A stretch of 64,000 nt of DNA from Enoplosus armatus (Eukaryota > Chordata > Actinopteri > Centrarchiformes > Enoplosidae): contig NC_092184.1 of assembly GCF_043641665.1 (NCBI RefSeq), positions 15,498,108-15,562,107 of the forward strand, in the 5' to 3' direction. Shown piece by piece: positions 29,601 through 38,790 of this stretch (the first letter of the stretch is position 1; each line of letters opens with the position of its first letter). A program made the translations under genes and the position numbers. The notes under the pieces are model-generated. The model was not told where the DNA came from, did not search any database, and saw only the letters and a program-made list of their open reading frames with translations.

Positions 29601-30788
29601 TTGTGATGTGGATCGCTGAGGTAGCGCGCCCTTCTCACCCACATTAACACCACATATAAATCTACACTCACACGCTCTCTTCTAAAAATAAACATTCATC
29701 TGCACCTCAGCGGGCATCTCACCAGTTGCCATCCAACTTCTTTTATTATAGTCTCACACGGCTGATTTAGAGAAGCAGTCTGATTGACAATAAACAAGGT
29801 GAACAGCACTTTATCATCTTTCCTCTCGCTTCACAGAGAAAAGGCCCCGCAAAGATCTGAACCTGTGCAGTGAGAGCTGCATCTCACTGCACCGTGTTTG
29901 AGTTTCTGTGTGTGACAGAAACACAGTTGAGCTTTTCACCGAACAGCCGGAGAGCTGACAGAAAGCAGACGGAGAGCTCCCCGACTACAACCGGACCTCT
30001 GTGGATGTCAGAGGCTAAAAATATATGCAGCAAACTATTCAACTAACTTCATGTGGAAATTAGCAAACGTGTCACGTCTCATTATGGTCACTTTTATAGT
30101 AAAGGTGTCCAACTATCCTGACGTGTTTACTCACAACATGTACAACAAAGCAGCAATCTGTTTGCCATGAATCTTTTACACTGGTAAGAGTTTACATTCC
30201 TCCATTTTCATGCACAACACACCCACTGTGGAAAGGAAATGCATTCAAATGAAGAAGGGGTGAAAATGGCACGTCCACTTCAAAACCACCTGAATATTGT
30301 ATAATATATGATGCATTTTCAGTTAGTGTTGCTAAGCCACAGCCTTCAGGATGTTGTGTACTGCTTTCTTCACGTTACAACAACATAGGGCTGCAGTGGC
30401 TGGATGGTTTACTACCCTGAGTATATTTTTACTGTAAAGTAATATAAGCAAGAGGGGGCTGTGCAGTATCACATCTATGCAGTGTACACATGAGCTGCAC
30501 CTAGGACAGGGCGGTACGAGCACGCTGCAAGGAGGTAAAGTTTCTCTGCAGGCAACAGTTGACCTGGGACCTCTTCAGTCCCCTAAAGTCTATTGAATGG
30601 CTGCTCTACCCACATACATGATGTCACTTTTCATATACATAGTTTGAAACACCTTGATCCCTCCATCAGCAGTCCAAAACATCGAGTAGCACGGATCGGG
30701 TACCAAATATTTCTCGGCACTCACCTCCCCAGGTGTGAAAGAGGACCAGAAGTCCGACGAGAAGAGAGGCAGCGTCCCGTACAGCCAT
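179..30788 (-). CDS. mcam: mcam (CD146 / melanoma cell adhesion molecule), 3'-truncated by window edge
   Basis: Type I membrane adhesion receptor of the immunoglobulin superfamily; in vertebrates it acts at endothelial and perivascular cell surfaces. Coding exons on the minus strand, all with AG/GT borders and matching phases: 30788-30725, 5697-5573, 5483-5252, 4462-4392, 4281-4194, 4071-3892, 2823-2699, 2509-2374, 2253-2138, 1430-1289, 993-866, 320-179. Joined, they give 516 codons with no stop: signal peptide, then five Ig domains in the V-V-C2-C2-C2 order of MCAM, each with its cysteine pair. Segments such as VKEDKDDQFYCE, KEGDSVELHC and FCNASNEYG match the family closely. Human MCAM is about 646 residues, so the stalk, membrane helix and tail should lie left of position 179. 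Neighbouring rnf26 and c1qtnf5 repeat the human order and orientation. The family call is very secure; which teleost paralogue (mcama or mcamb) I cannot tell. Confidence 0.95.
321..865 (-). other. mcam: mcam intron 11
   Basis: 545-bp intron between the two exons of Ig domain 5. Most of it (about 575-800) is a copy of the GTTAGCATGCTAAC dispersed repeat listed separately. I see no coding content in the rest. Confidence 0.85.
575..800. repeat. Dispersed teleost repeat, GTTAGCATGCTAAC family, copy 1
   Basis: Several interleaved copies of GCTAACAT / ATGTTAGC lie around 620-702, followed by the GTTGAAGCTGATGGGAAAGT and GGTATTTAGTCAT blocks. I recognise this from general knowledge as a very common fish repeat. 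A second copy with the same GCTAACATGCT core and the CAGCCTCACAGAG block lies at about 56785-57065. Confidence 0.7.
1289..2253 (-). CDS. mcam: mcam exons 9-10: fourth Ig (C2-type) domain
   Basis: Exons 2253-2138 and 1430-1289 encode about residues 341-427. Features: LKATCNALSS (first cysteine), HTVWFK (core tryptophan, at the exon 9 end), AGTFVCVVTVPEIEG (second cysteine). Exon 9 ends at AAG|GTCACA, a weaker donor than its neighbours. The phase-0 join to exon 10 gives VWFKNGGEV, which restores a normal Ig C-strand to D-strand passage, so the site is probably right. Confidence 0.9.
1431..2137 (-). other. mcam: mcam intron 9
   Basis: 707-bp intron. It holds a 20-bp (AC) run at 1467-1486, just upstream of the exon 10 acceptor in transcript order. 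I see no open frame or other structure that stands out. Confidence 0.8.
2374..2823 (-). CDS. mcam: mcam exons 7-8: third Ig (C2-type) domain
   Basis: Exons 2823-2699 and 2509-2374 encode about residues 254-341. KEGDSVELHCHGNGN supplies the first cysteine and HSGVYHCTSTD the second. The usual core tryptophan is missing from the expected place, as it also is in human MCAM domain 3. Acceptors are CTGTTTCAG and TTTTTGTAG; donors are CAC|GTAAGA and ACT|GTAAGG. The intron between them is 189 bp. Confidence 0.92.
2824..3891 (-). other. mcam: mcam intron 6
   Basis: 1,068-bp intron between Ig domains 2 and 3. It is AT-rich, with a short TTTAA-rich run near 3390-3412. A 117-codon frame at 3424-3777 has no domain resemblance, no usable splice borders and no family match that I recognise, so I treat it as chance. 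Confidence 0.8.
3892..4462 (-). CDS. mcam: mcam exons 4-6: second Ig (V-type) domain
   Basis: Exons 4462-4392, 4281-4194 and 4071-3892 cover about residues 141-254. Key features are GTCEVKNG (first cysteine), NITWYRND (core tryptophan and a glycosylation site), EDKDDQFYCE (second cysteine) and NVTVY at the domain end. The best match is MCAM domain 2, where human has EDKDAQFYCE. Exon 4 is too short to appear as a long open frame and was found by its acceptor (TTCCTGTTCAG) and donor (AAG|GTAAAC). Confidence 0.93.
4463..5251 (-). other. mcam: mcam intron 3
   Basis: 789-bp intron between Ig domains 1 and 2, largely occupied by a decayed tandem repeat of a GTTGAAGTG-like unit (about 4630-4930). 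No coding content seen. Confidence 0.8.
4630..4930. repeat. Decayed minisatellite, unit like CAGTTGAAGTGT
   Basis: The block repeats variants of GTTGAAGTG / GTTGAAATGTCA / CAGTTCAAGTGT at irregular spacing of about 15-35 bp; clear examples are near 4698, 4716, 4764, 4776, 4816, 4845 and 4911. The units are diverged, which suggests an old array rather than a recent expansion. It lies inside mcam intron 3. Confidence 0.6.
5252..5697 (-). CDS. mcam: mcam exons 2-3: first Ig (V-type) domain
   Basis: Exon 2 (5697-5573) follows the acceptor TTTCTCTCTTTCAG and ends at TAT|GTGAGT. Exon 3 (5483-5252) starts after TACTTTAG and ends at TTCG|GTAAGA. Together they cover about residues 22-141. Visible are the B-strand cysteine (AQITCMF), the core tryptophan (IIQWFY), an NGT glycosylation site and the F-strand cysteine (LEFICLI). 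The intron between them is only 89 bp. Exon 2 ends in phase 0 and exon 3 in phase 1. Confidence 0.93.
7126..7336. mobile_element. Palindromic MITE-like element (about 54-bp inverted arms)
   Basis: The left arm, about 7126-7179 (CCACTCCCTAAC ... GGACTTCCTCAGC), and the right arm, about 7282-7336 (ACTGAAGAAGACC ... GCGTGAGTGG), are inverted copies of each other sharing CCAGCGCT and ATCTCATGG blocks. The loop of about 100 bp also contains two direct copies of GTTGTCAT...GTGACC. There is no coding capacity. The structure suits a non-autonomous DNA transposon remnant; I cannot name the family. Confidence 0.55.
8278..8298. repeat. (CAC)n trinucleotide repeat
   Basis: Seven tandem CAC units inside mcam intron 1. 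Confidence 0.9.
9570..9830. repeat. GCTAAGCTAA-family dispersed repeat, copy 1
   Basis: Contains CCAGTCTTTATGCTAAGCTAAGC at 9672-9699, ACATGAGAGTGGTATCGATC and the terminus TTTCCCAAAATGTTGAG...TTCCTTTAAA. The same blocks occur at about 34185-34303 and 35537-35883, and in reverse order and strand at 38436-38790 and 48865-49180. Confidence 0.7.
10240..10375. promoter_or_regulatory. Possible enhancer: GATA/NKX-like motif cluster with a perfect inverted repeat
   Basis: Within 120 bp there are CACTTAA (10245-10251, NKX2-like), AGATAAG (10252-10258), GGATAAGATAATC (10315-10327, two overlapping GATA-type sites) and an exact 8-bp inverted repeat, CATATCAA-5 nt-TTGATATG (10341-10361). Motif presence is seen directly; enhancer function is only inferred. 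Confidence 0.25.
11340..11730. repeat. Probable dispersed repeat remnant
   Basis: The blocks GTCTCCTAGAAATTACATTTATAT, GGTTAGGTTTAGGCAACAAAA and the ending ACATTTTCTGACCGGG resemble a fish repeat I have a general memory of, but no second copy was found in this window. No coding content. Confidence 0.3.
12343..12449. repeat. Two (AC)n microsatellites
   Basis: (AC) runs at 12343-12358 and 12423-12449, in mcam intron 1. Confidence 0.95.
12915..12934. repeat. (TG)10 microsatellite
   Basis: Ten tandem TG units in mcam intron 1. Confidence 0.95.
14864..14891. repeat. (TA)14 microsatellite
   Basis: Pure alternating TA run of 28 bp in mcam intron 1. Confidence 0.95.
15264..15294. repeat. (AC)n microsatellite
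   Basis: 31-bp alternating AC run in mcam intron 1. Confidence 0.95.
16265..16450. repeat. Dispersed repeat carrying GACGTCACCC and GCCATCTTGG blocks
   Basis: The stretch with GTGACGTCACCCATTGGTTT, GAAGCCTCGAGTTTGGCATT and GCCGTCGCCATCTTGG resembles an abundant teleost dispersed element that I know only from general familiarity. It includes a YY1-like GCCATCTTGG at 16361-16370. Its open frames on both strands are probably chance. Confidence 0.5.
17578..17667. repeat. Long (TG)n microsatellite with imperfect GC-containing tail
   Basis: A pure TG run from 17578 to about 17641 (32 units), then GCGCGTGCGTGTGTGTGCGT variants to 17667. This is the longest simple repeat in the window and lies in mcam intron 1. 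Confidence 0.97.
17879..17905. repeat. (GA)n microsatellite
   Basis: 27-bp alternating GA run in mcam intron 1, about 210 bp from the long TG repeat. Confidence 0.95.
20218..20315. repeat. Dispersed repeat with GATGACAGTTGTGGGGTTGT, copy 1
   Basis: Shares ACTAATCAGGGTTT...GATGACAGTTGTGGGG with 31905-31960 (CCAATCAGAGTTT...GATGACAGTTGTGGGG), same orientation. Copies are diverged. Only these two were seen in the window. Confidence 0.5.
22386..22407. repeat. (TTTG)n microsatellite
   Basis: About five tandem TTTG units in mcam intron 1. Confidence 0.9.
28518..28560. promoter_or_regulatory. Possible enhancer: E-box, ETS and GATA motifs within 35 bp
   Basis: CAGATG (28523-28528), CAGGAAGT (28533-28540) and TTATCA (28552-28557, a GATA site on the other strand) lie close together about 2.2 kb downstream of the mcam signal-peptide exon in transcript order. 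This combination is typical of blood-vessel enhancers, and mcam is a vascular gene. The role is inference only. Confidence 0.25.
30725..30788 (-). CDS. mcam: mcam exon 1: start codon and signal peptide
   Basis: ATG at 30788 lies in an excellent Kozak context (A at -3, G at +4). It starts MAVRDAASLLVGLLVLFHTWG, whose hydrophobic core (SLLVGLLVLF) is a typical secretory signal. The donor GAG|GTGAGT follows at 30724, leaving phase 1, which joins correctly to exon 2 at 5697. An in-frame ATG 64 codons upstream (30980) has a poor context and would bury the signal, so I reject it as the start. The C-rich run on this strand (poly-G on the plus strand, 30880-30891) lies in the 5' UTR. Confidence 0.88.
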
Positions 30789-31075
30789 GGTTGTAGGTCG
30801 GTACTGCAGCTGTCCGTGCTGGGGTGTGTGTGGAGGGAGTCTGACAAGGACTGGTCCTCCTGGAAAACCGTATGAGAGAGGGGGGGGGGGGCGGTGGGGC
30901 AGCGCGTGGAGGCAGATGATGCAGGAGGGGCAGAGACGGGAGGTCCTGCGCTGTAAAAAATGTCCGTCTGCACGAGTCATTCAGGCGCACAGTTGATCTG
31001 AAATGCGACAGGTTTTCTCGACACACCATTTGCGTTAAACAACTCCGTCTCAGCACATTTATTGCTTATTTATTT
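30789..31075 (-). promoter_or_regulatory. mcam: mcam 5' UTR and probable core promoter
   Basis: Upstream of the mcam ATG the minus strand has a C-rich stretch (complement of the G run 30880-30891) and, at about 31060-31075, an ATAAATAAG sequence that could serve as a TATA-like element. The transcription start is not determinable by eye; I place the promoter near 31.0-31.1 kb. One upstream in-frame ATG (30980) lies here. Confidence 0.35.
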
Positions 31076-31874
31076 AGATGGATAGACTAACAGAAATTCA
31101 GAGCCAAAATTCACATTGATTATTGGGGGCGATATTTCTTTCAGTGTGCAAAAAAAGGAGGAACTTGAGTTGGAGCAGCAGGAGGGCGGAGGTCTGTCGA
31201 AATACAGTGTGAAGTTAAAATTTACAGCTTTCAAAGACTCTAACATGATACATTTCCCCACCAACAGTACTATCACTGATGTTTTCTCAACAGGAAAACA
31301 TGACTGGGTTTAAGTGAAGAGTGGGCGTGAAAAGGTGTGGCCCCTCTTTTGCATAAACTCCAACATTTAGCATTCAGGACACATGGTATGTATTAACTCT
31401 GTGTGGGTGGGTGTGTGCTTGGTGACCTCTGTGTGTTAATGATGATAACAGGACTGCTGTTTGCAGTGGTGTGTTGGGGAGGCGGTGGCTGCAGGCAGCA
31501 CGAGAAAAGATATATGGTGGAGCTGAGCCTGGAGGATGAGGAGTACATTTGACTCCATCCTGGACCAAACTTCCACCTGCTCCATGGTGAACTGATGCAA
31601 CTGCAGAGCATCTTTAGCCTCCTCCTAAACTCTCTACACACTGCTTTGGATGTGTTTACTGTGTGTTTGGGGCCAACCGATACAGAATTTCCTGAGTTTA
31701 TATCTAAGAATATATTCATTTTATATACACTCATCTGGTCCAAATAGTGAATACATATAAGGATTTTTTTTATGCAGTAGTATGTAGTAAGACACATTAC
31801 TTCCTTAAATCAGCTCAGGGTCCTACAATAACGCATTATTTTCTGGCAAAGTTTTGGTTATTTCAAATTCACAG

Positions 31875-31963
31875 GGGATGGGTTGGATTAGGGTGATGTC
31901 ACATATTTTGGTGCACCAATCAGAGTTTAAATCAAAACGCGATGACAGTTGTGGGGTTGTTTT
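31875..31963. repeat. Dispersed repeat with GATGACAGTTGTGGGGTTGT, copy 2
   Basis: Diverged second copy of the element at 20218-20315, same orientation, sharing the AATCAG(A/G)GTTT and GATGACAGTTGTGGGG blocks. Confidence 0.5.
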
Positions 31964-34184
31964 TGACTTGTTTTGAGTTTTTAATGAATTATATCTTAGT
32001 GGGGGGGGGGCTTATTTGGTCATGAATATGTGATCTTACAAAGGAATATTTAAGGTTTGAAACAAAGTTTTCAGGGACTTTAAGACAGTTTTAAGAAGAA
32101 CAAATCAGCTCACTCACATTAAAACAGCACACCATTCAGTTGAATTTTGTTCTCCATCAATGACTGTTACAAAGATAATCTTTATCTGCACCCAGCCCCT
32201 CGTAAAAACGGTTAATATGACTCCCTCTCTGTGCTAGATGCCAAGCTTAATATGGACATAATAAGGGAGTCGATTCAGACTGACTCCCTAAACGAACTAT
32301 GTAAAAACATGGTGCCTGCCAGAGGACATCATATCATTTACAGGATGCTGACCTCCTGCACTTTGGTTGCAGTCTCTGACAGGTAAAGCACTTTAACTGT
32401 ATACATGCAGGTTTTGACTGCAGCGTTTGCCAAAGTGTAAGAAACTGTATTACTGGGATGTGTGCAATAAAAACAAATTCTCCAGAAGGCTGCAGGAAAA
32501 TTATACACAATACTGTGCTGTTGACACTCTGGTCAGATACCAGGCCGTTGTGGCTTGTTTGAACCAAGTCAACATAATTTAAATATTTAGTCTGCCCAGA
32601 CTGGAGAGGAGCACAGTACATAAACACAGGAGCTGTAGCCTCTCAGTAAATACATTAGAGTAGATTTTAGATGAGTAAAACTTTCTCAACCAGGGACTAA
32701 TGGGTTAATGATAGCTAAAGTTAAGAGAGTAACAAAATCTGATGACAATATATCAACCAATATTTGGTTTTTAACATAATAGCTCAAACAAAAAGAAATT
32801 GATTAGGATCCCATACATTTTGTTATTTAAGAATTGTGACCAAATTATGTACTGAATGGGACGATTTATGTTTGAAAAAAAATTGTAACAAATGCTGTAT
32901 CTGAATAACCTCACATCTTCTGTTCTGCAATTTCTTGTTATTGGCCGAGATTTAGACATCTACATCTGCTATAAGCTAAACTTGTCCTATAGTATTGGGC
33001 TCAAATGATAATGAATATTGTGTGTGTGGCCAAATTTAAATTGATTTAATTCACTTTTACTTTTACAAGGTAAAATCTGCTTTGAAATGATGACTTTATT
33101 TTAAAATCATCAGGCTGCACCCACACATGGACACAAACAGAACCAGAGGCAATTTAAACAGACACAACAAACAAAGATATTGCAAACCAAAGTGTCTTTA
33201 ACTAGTTTTTGATGATTCTGAAATGGCGATGAACTGTGCTGATCAAACATATTCCACTGTCTGGAGCTGCAGTAGTAAAAGTACTCTTGTCCGATCGCCT
33301 AATCAGAAGACCTGAGGGACCGATGTATGTTACAGACAATACAACATTTCCCTACACTTTGCACAGGCAGTGATGAAACCTCCAACTGTCTGTGCTGTTA
33401 CAACAATCGTTTAAACCTTAGTATTATTTGATCCCGTGTGAACTATCAAAGCCTGTGCAGCTGGAAACAGATCAAAGAATGTTGGGATGTGTCGTGAACA
33501 CTGATCTCTGTAGACTTCGCAGAAAACACCGTTTTGTCTGCCATCTGTGCCTGCCAAGTGGATTGCCTCTGAGTGCAGGTCAGAGCCTCATAGGAAGGAG
33601 CAGACAATGACACCAAACTCACTACTGCAAAAAGAGTCCACCGTGGAGACGAGGTCTGTTTCTGACAGCGGTGCACAAACAGCTGGACAGTGAAAGTCCT
33701 CAGAGGAGCAGTTGTGGTTGGTTTTGTTTGAGCCTTTTCCACATTGTTGTGGTTTTATATGCCTGCAAAAGAGGAGGTGAGGACGCTGACCAGCCCAGAA
33801 AGGCTATTTTGGGCTTTACTTAATTCTGGTTGGACCAGGACATTTGGTGAAGGTCATTATCATGTTTCTAGAACATTAGTTTTAGGTTTTCTCAGCCATT
33901 TTACTGATCTATTTCAAGCTGTGTTTTTTAGATATGTTTTTTTATTTGTTTGCAGTCAGTGGCAACCAAATAAAGAGGCCGTGAGAGAGCTTCAGCTGAC
34001 TTTTTTTCTCCATATTTCTCTGCCAAACTCTTGCGTAGTGAATATGAAAGTACTCTGTGTGAGGTAGATAAGTTTGGGGTGTCTCAGGCAAGCTTTTAGT
34101 TAAAGCAATAGAAAACACACTGACAGCCCCCTTCTAAAATTATTAAGCAGGCCTGTCAAGCTCGACATTTCCATCTTCGAACAC

Positions 34185-34303
34185 AGATAGGCTAGACTTT
34201 ATGCTAAGCTAAGCTAATTGGCTGCTGGTGGTAGCTTCCAGCGTGGTATCCATCTTCTTATCTTGCTCTCTGCATTTCCCAAAATGTAGACCTATTCCTT
34301 TAA
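34185..34303. repeat. GCTAAGCTAA-family dispersed repeat, copy 2 (truncated)
   Basis: Starts in the middle of the element at GACTTTATGCTAAGCTAAGC and runs to the usual terminus, ATTTCCCAAAATGTAGAC...ATTCCTTTAA. Same orientation as copy 1. Confidence 0.7.
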
Positions 34304-35536
34304 CGACTAACTGTTTTCTTATAATAATCTAAACATTAGAAATAATTACGCCTGTGTTCTCTCTGCGGTTCTTTTTGGGGCTCTGCTGTTTCCAAATGTT
34401 CAAAGCAGGTGAACAGCAGAAATAAAACAGAGAGGCAGAAAGAAAGTGCGCCTGCTTTTATGAATCCTCTAGTGTTCACCAGATATACAGGCGCTCTGTT
34501 TTTCTTTCCGTCCTAATGCCTTCAGAGGGAATCTGTCGGTGGGGATACGAGCACTGTTGCTTTGTTTTGATGGAAGTATGAGGCCAATACTGATAACACA
34601 TGCTAACATCTCGCTCCCCCCTGCTGTGATGTAGTGCTAATTGGGTCTTGTGTGGTAGGAAAATCAACACAACATCCTCTCTGGATGGCTGTATCGCTGC
34701 CACAGAGAAGGTAACAATTGTAATTGTTTGACCCCTCACAATGTGCTTTACACACGAGAAGTTTCATGTTGCTCAATGAAATTCCTGTGAAATATGCATT
34801 ATAAGTTTCTGTCTAGATTACAGTATGTATCAAAACAACCTACAGAAAACAACAATGGATTTCGTGCTTTTTATTATAGATTATAATATATATATATGAA
34901 TGTAAATAAGGGTGTAAACCACTGTGTTGATGCTTTCATTTCCTTTGGGGTGAAGGACAGTCCTTATGGTTTGTAGCGATAGCGGAGTACTAGCTGTTCT
35001 CAAAACAACTACATTGTTCAGCAACTCAAGGTCAGTAAATTATGAGCAAATCTTCAAGGCTGCCATGTGAAAGGGGCGTGGCACAAGGTTTATAGGTCTA
35101 TAATATAACATGAATGCATGAAACCATTTGTTCAAGAGCCTTCTTAATATTCCTTGCGGACAAATTGCAAGAATGTCCCCCTTTCACCCTTTATTTAATA
35201 TGATACATCCTGGACAGGGCGTTTGGGAATATCAGGGGGCAATGGTTTTGGGAATGAGACTGAAAAAGGAAAACAGAAGCAGGAAAAGCACAATCCCCTC
35301 CCCCACACAGTTCCCAGGGACTTGAGACCCCTGAAACATGTTATAAAAGCATGTTTCACAACCTGCTGACAGGAGAAAACCTCCAGCACAACAAACCCAA
35401 TTAATCCCTAACAAAATCTCTAACCTATTTTTCTTGTAGTAGTTAAATTAGATTCGTAGTTGCACACATAAACAAGTTTTTCCTTTATCTGTACTTGGAG
35501 TATTCACACATTATTGTACTGTTGCACTTGGCCCCT

Positions 35537-35883
35537 TTTAAAGGAATAGTTCAACATTTTGGGAAATACGCTTATTTGCTTTCTGGGCGAGAGTTACATG
35601 AGAAGATAGACACCGCTCTCATTAGCTTAGCTAGCTCCGTCCAAAGGTAACAAAATCCGCCTACTAGCATCTCTAAAGCTCACTAATTAACAAATTATAT
35701 CTTTTCATCTAATCTGTACAAAAACAGCAGGACAGAGCCTGGCTAGCTGTTTCCGTCTGCTTCCAGTCTTTATGCTAGGCTAAGCTAACTGGCTGTAGCT
35801 GTATACTATACTACCTACAGACAAGAGAGTGGTATTCATCGTCTCATCCACCTCTTAGCAAAATGTCGAACCATTTCTTTAAA
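35537..35883. mobile_element. GCTAAGCTAA-family repeat, copy 3, with both inverted termini
   Basis: This is the most complete copy. It begins TTTAAAGGAATAGTTCAACA and ends ATGTCGAACCATTTCTTTAAA, so the two ends are inverted copies of each other. The inside carries ACAAAATCCGCC, CTCTAAAGCTCACTAATTAA and TTTATGCTAGGCTAAGCTAA. No coding capacity. The structure fits a non-autonomous, terminal-inverted-repeat element. Confidence 0.7.
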
Positions 35884-38435
35884 TACAATTTGCAGTTGCA
35901 CACAAATCGTGTAATTCACCAACAAGTATTTTATTTAAGTATTAGCCTCTGCACCATTAGATAAACACCTCTATCTCTACTGGGCGTGTTCACACTCGAT
36001 GTTACCCTTTAGCTTGGCTCCTTTAAGATTTCCACTCCTGATGTACTGACTAGAGTGTCCTGACCATGCACCCCTGTGTGTGCCATTCCTTTGTGATTGA
36101 TGATTACACACAACTTCTGTTTATCTCACCAGGGCTCACAGTGCTGTGCTCATGGGCTAAGGAAAGCCTGAAGGAAGGAAAGAGAGGAAAAGAAGTCATT
36201 CTTTCCGAGCCACTGAGGCCAGACCCAAGAGCAAGTTGTTTTGGGGGGTAGTCTGCCCGGCATGAGAGACGGCTATTGTCCGAGTTGCTACAGAGGACGG
36301 GGGGCTTTTGAGCGTGCACTGGTATGGTGAGGGGGTGAGGGGGAAGAGTGGGAGAGAAATTTGAATTTCTGCTAAACCACGTCACAACAACAGGGATTGT
36401 GACAAAGAGACACTTTGATAACTACATGGGCCAAGAATTGAACACCGCTTCTCCATGGTGATTATATGTAATAGGGGCATTAATCATAATAAATCCACCC
36501 ACTGACATGTTTCTTCAGTGTCTCACTCTGGGAAGATTTTGGTATTAAGAAGAAGAGAAAAGGAAGATGAATACAAAAGGTTAATGAGTTTAGTTTAGTA
36601 ATGCAACTTGTCATCTCTGCTTGGGGCAATTATAACTAAAGGAAAATGAGGATTCAAGTAAACTTACAGTGCAAAAAATCCCTGTCTTATCCTTTCCGTC
36701 TAAAATGTAGTTCTAAAAATCTTAAAACAAGTGAAAGTACAGGGAGATAGGTTCAACCTGTTTCCAATAGAAATTAACTTCTTTCAAAAACTATCAAAGA
36801 ATGAGGTGGGGTACTTCCTATAGGCAACAAGCTAGAGCTGATATATGTGTTGATTAGCTCTTGTTCTTGTTTGTAATAAATACATGTGCAGTACTTTTAC
36901 TGTAGAACTGTTTAATAAATACATTTGATTGGTGGCAGAGGTGATTCAGCTGCTCAAGTGTGAGAATTTACTGCTTTTCTTTCTTAAAATAACTGAATAT
37001 TTTGGGGTATTAGATTGTTGGTTTGAAAAAAAAAAGCAATTTGAAGACGTGACCATTGGGGTCTGGGAAAGTTTTCACTATTTTTTTTATATTTTAAAGA
37101 CAAAATGAATGATGAATTGAGAAAAAAGCGGCAGATTTACTGATAATGAAAAGCCCTACTTGAAACCATTATAAATTCAGTTTGGGGATTTTATTTTTGG
37201 CTGATGGACAAAGTGTTAGCTGTTATTGAAGTTAGCAATTTTAGACATCACTGTTAGCTTTGGTAATTGAAAAAGAAATCCCTATTTATGAGTTAACAAA
37301 GGATCTCACTGAGTTTTTTGTATGGACAGATGCAGAATAATGAGTCATGATGCAGGAAGCTGCTACTACCGCCTGCAAACTCATGAACATCCTGCAGATG
37401 CACAGACAAGGTCCTGAGAAGACAACTCAAAGAGCAGGAATGTCACGCTGTCTTAGTCATCCCATTCATATCTCTCTGAGGCACATCAGTAAAATCTTCA
37501 CTGTGTCTTTATCTGCAATGAATCTTTTATCCTGTTCCTCATTTTCCCACCTTTTTTCTCAGTTTTCCATCCCACCCTCTCTCTTGTGGAGGCAGCGGGC
37601 TCGAGGCGGAGGGTTTCTGTGGAATGCAGGGTCCTGCTCTGGTCCTGCTCTGGGTCTCGTCCAGTCTGCACTCCAGTGATTTCTACTGTTTGGAGTTTGT
37701 GTTTTCCCAGAGAAGCTTCTGGTCTGTCGCCTACCCCCTGTCCTCTTTCTAAAACACACACATACACACAGATGTATTCTGAATGTAAATGTATGTGAGT
37801 CCAGTGTACTGGCTGGAAGCCAAAGTCATCATTGAATCAGAAGATATCTGAACTCTAAATCCCAAAATAAACCACAAAATCTGGGAACACGGCACAAAAC
37901 TTAAAGTCACGGCCACAATGACAGATTTTCAAGAATGTGGGGAGACTGGTCTGGGCAAAAATGGTTAGGTCACTATGGACAGCCAACAAACTATCTTGTA
38001 GTGTGTTTGTATTTGAAGACAACCTGTTCTGTCAAACATTATTGATTCTGCAAGTCACGATTTATGTCCCGAACCAATTTAGTAAGAAGTAAGTAGTGTG
38101 CCCTCTATGTAGTGAGGCAGAAAGTAAGGTGGAGGTTGGGATGCTGGTTGGCAAGTAGCATGTATGACTGTCATGCAGACGACCAGAAGCAACATTTTTA
38201 TTTTGTGGTTTTATTCACCATAACTACAATCTTTCCCTAACTTAAAGGAGTAGTTTTATTTTTTTAATTTGGAGATACCCTGTCTGTCTGCCTCAAGTCA
38301 ATAGCTACTATTGAGGACTATGAGGTAATTGAAAACTGATTGTGCTAATTTTCATACAAAATTACTTTAAATTTGATATCAAACTACTATAGGACACAAG
38401 AGGTCTACCATACCAGTGTGGAGTGTAAATGAATA

Positions 38436-38790
38436 ATTTTACATTTTTGGGAAATGTTCTTATTCACTTTCCTGCCAATAGTTAGATGAGGAGATACTAC
38501 TCTCGTGTCTGTACTGTAAATATGAACCTATAGCGAGCAGCCAGTAAGCTTAGCTTAGCACAAAGACTTGAACCAGGGGGAAACAGCTAGCCTGGCTCTG
38601 TCCGAGGATAACAAAATCTGTCTGCCAGCATCTCTAAAGCTCACTAATTAACACTTTATATCTTCTTTGTTTATTCTGTACATAAACCAAAGTGTAAAAA
38701 TTACAATTTGTATTTTACAGGGCGTTATGCGTCTGACTACTTCTTGGCTGGGACCAGTAACTTCTTGGAGTATCCACTGGTTACCTGCAT
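38436..38790. repeat. GCTAAGCTAA-family dispersed repeat, copy 4 (reverse)
   Basis: Begins ACATTTTTGGGAAATGTTCT, contains AAGCTTAGCTTAGCAC and CTCTAAAGCTCACTAATTAA, and continues into CTTCTTGGAGTATCCACTGG, a region also present in copy 5. The GCTAAGC core is on the opposite strand from copies 1 and 2. Confidence 0.7.

Larger units (their letters stand above)
5698..30724 (-). other. mcam: mcam intron 1 (about 25 kb)
   Basis: One long intron separates the signal-peptide exon from the Ig exons. No convincing coding exon of another gene was seen in it on either strand; open frames here are short and unlike any family I know. It contains simple repeats, two diverged copies of known-looking dispersed elements (near 9.6 and 16.3 kb), a hairpin element (7.1-7.3 kb) and clusters of transcription-factor-like motifs (10.2-10.4 and 28.5 kb), which are listed separately. 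Confidence 0.8.

Noticed and set aside
29178..29642. 154-codon minus-strand frame in mcam intron 1
   Set aside because: Low-complexity Pro/Ser/Leu composition from a purine-rich stretch on the other strand; no motif and no splice context.
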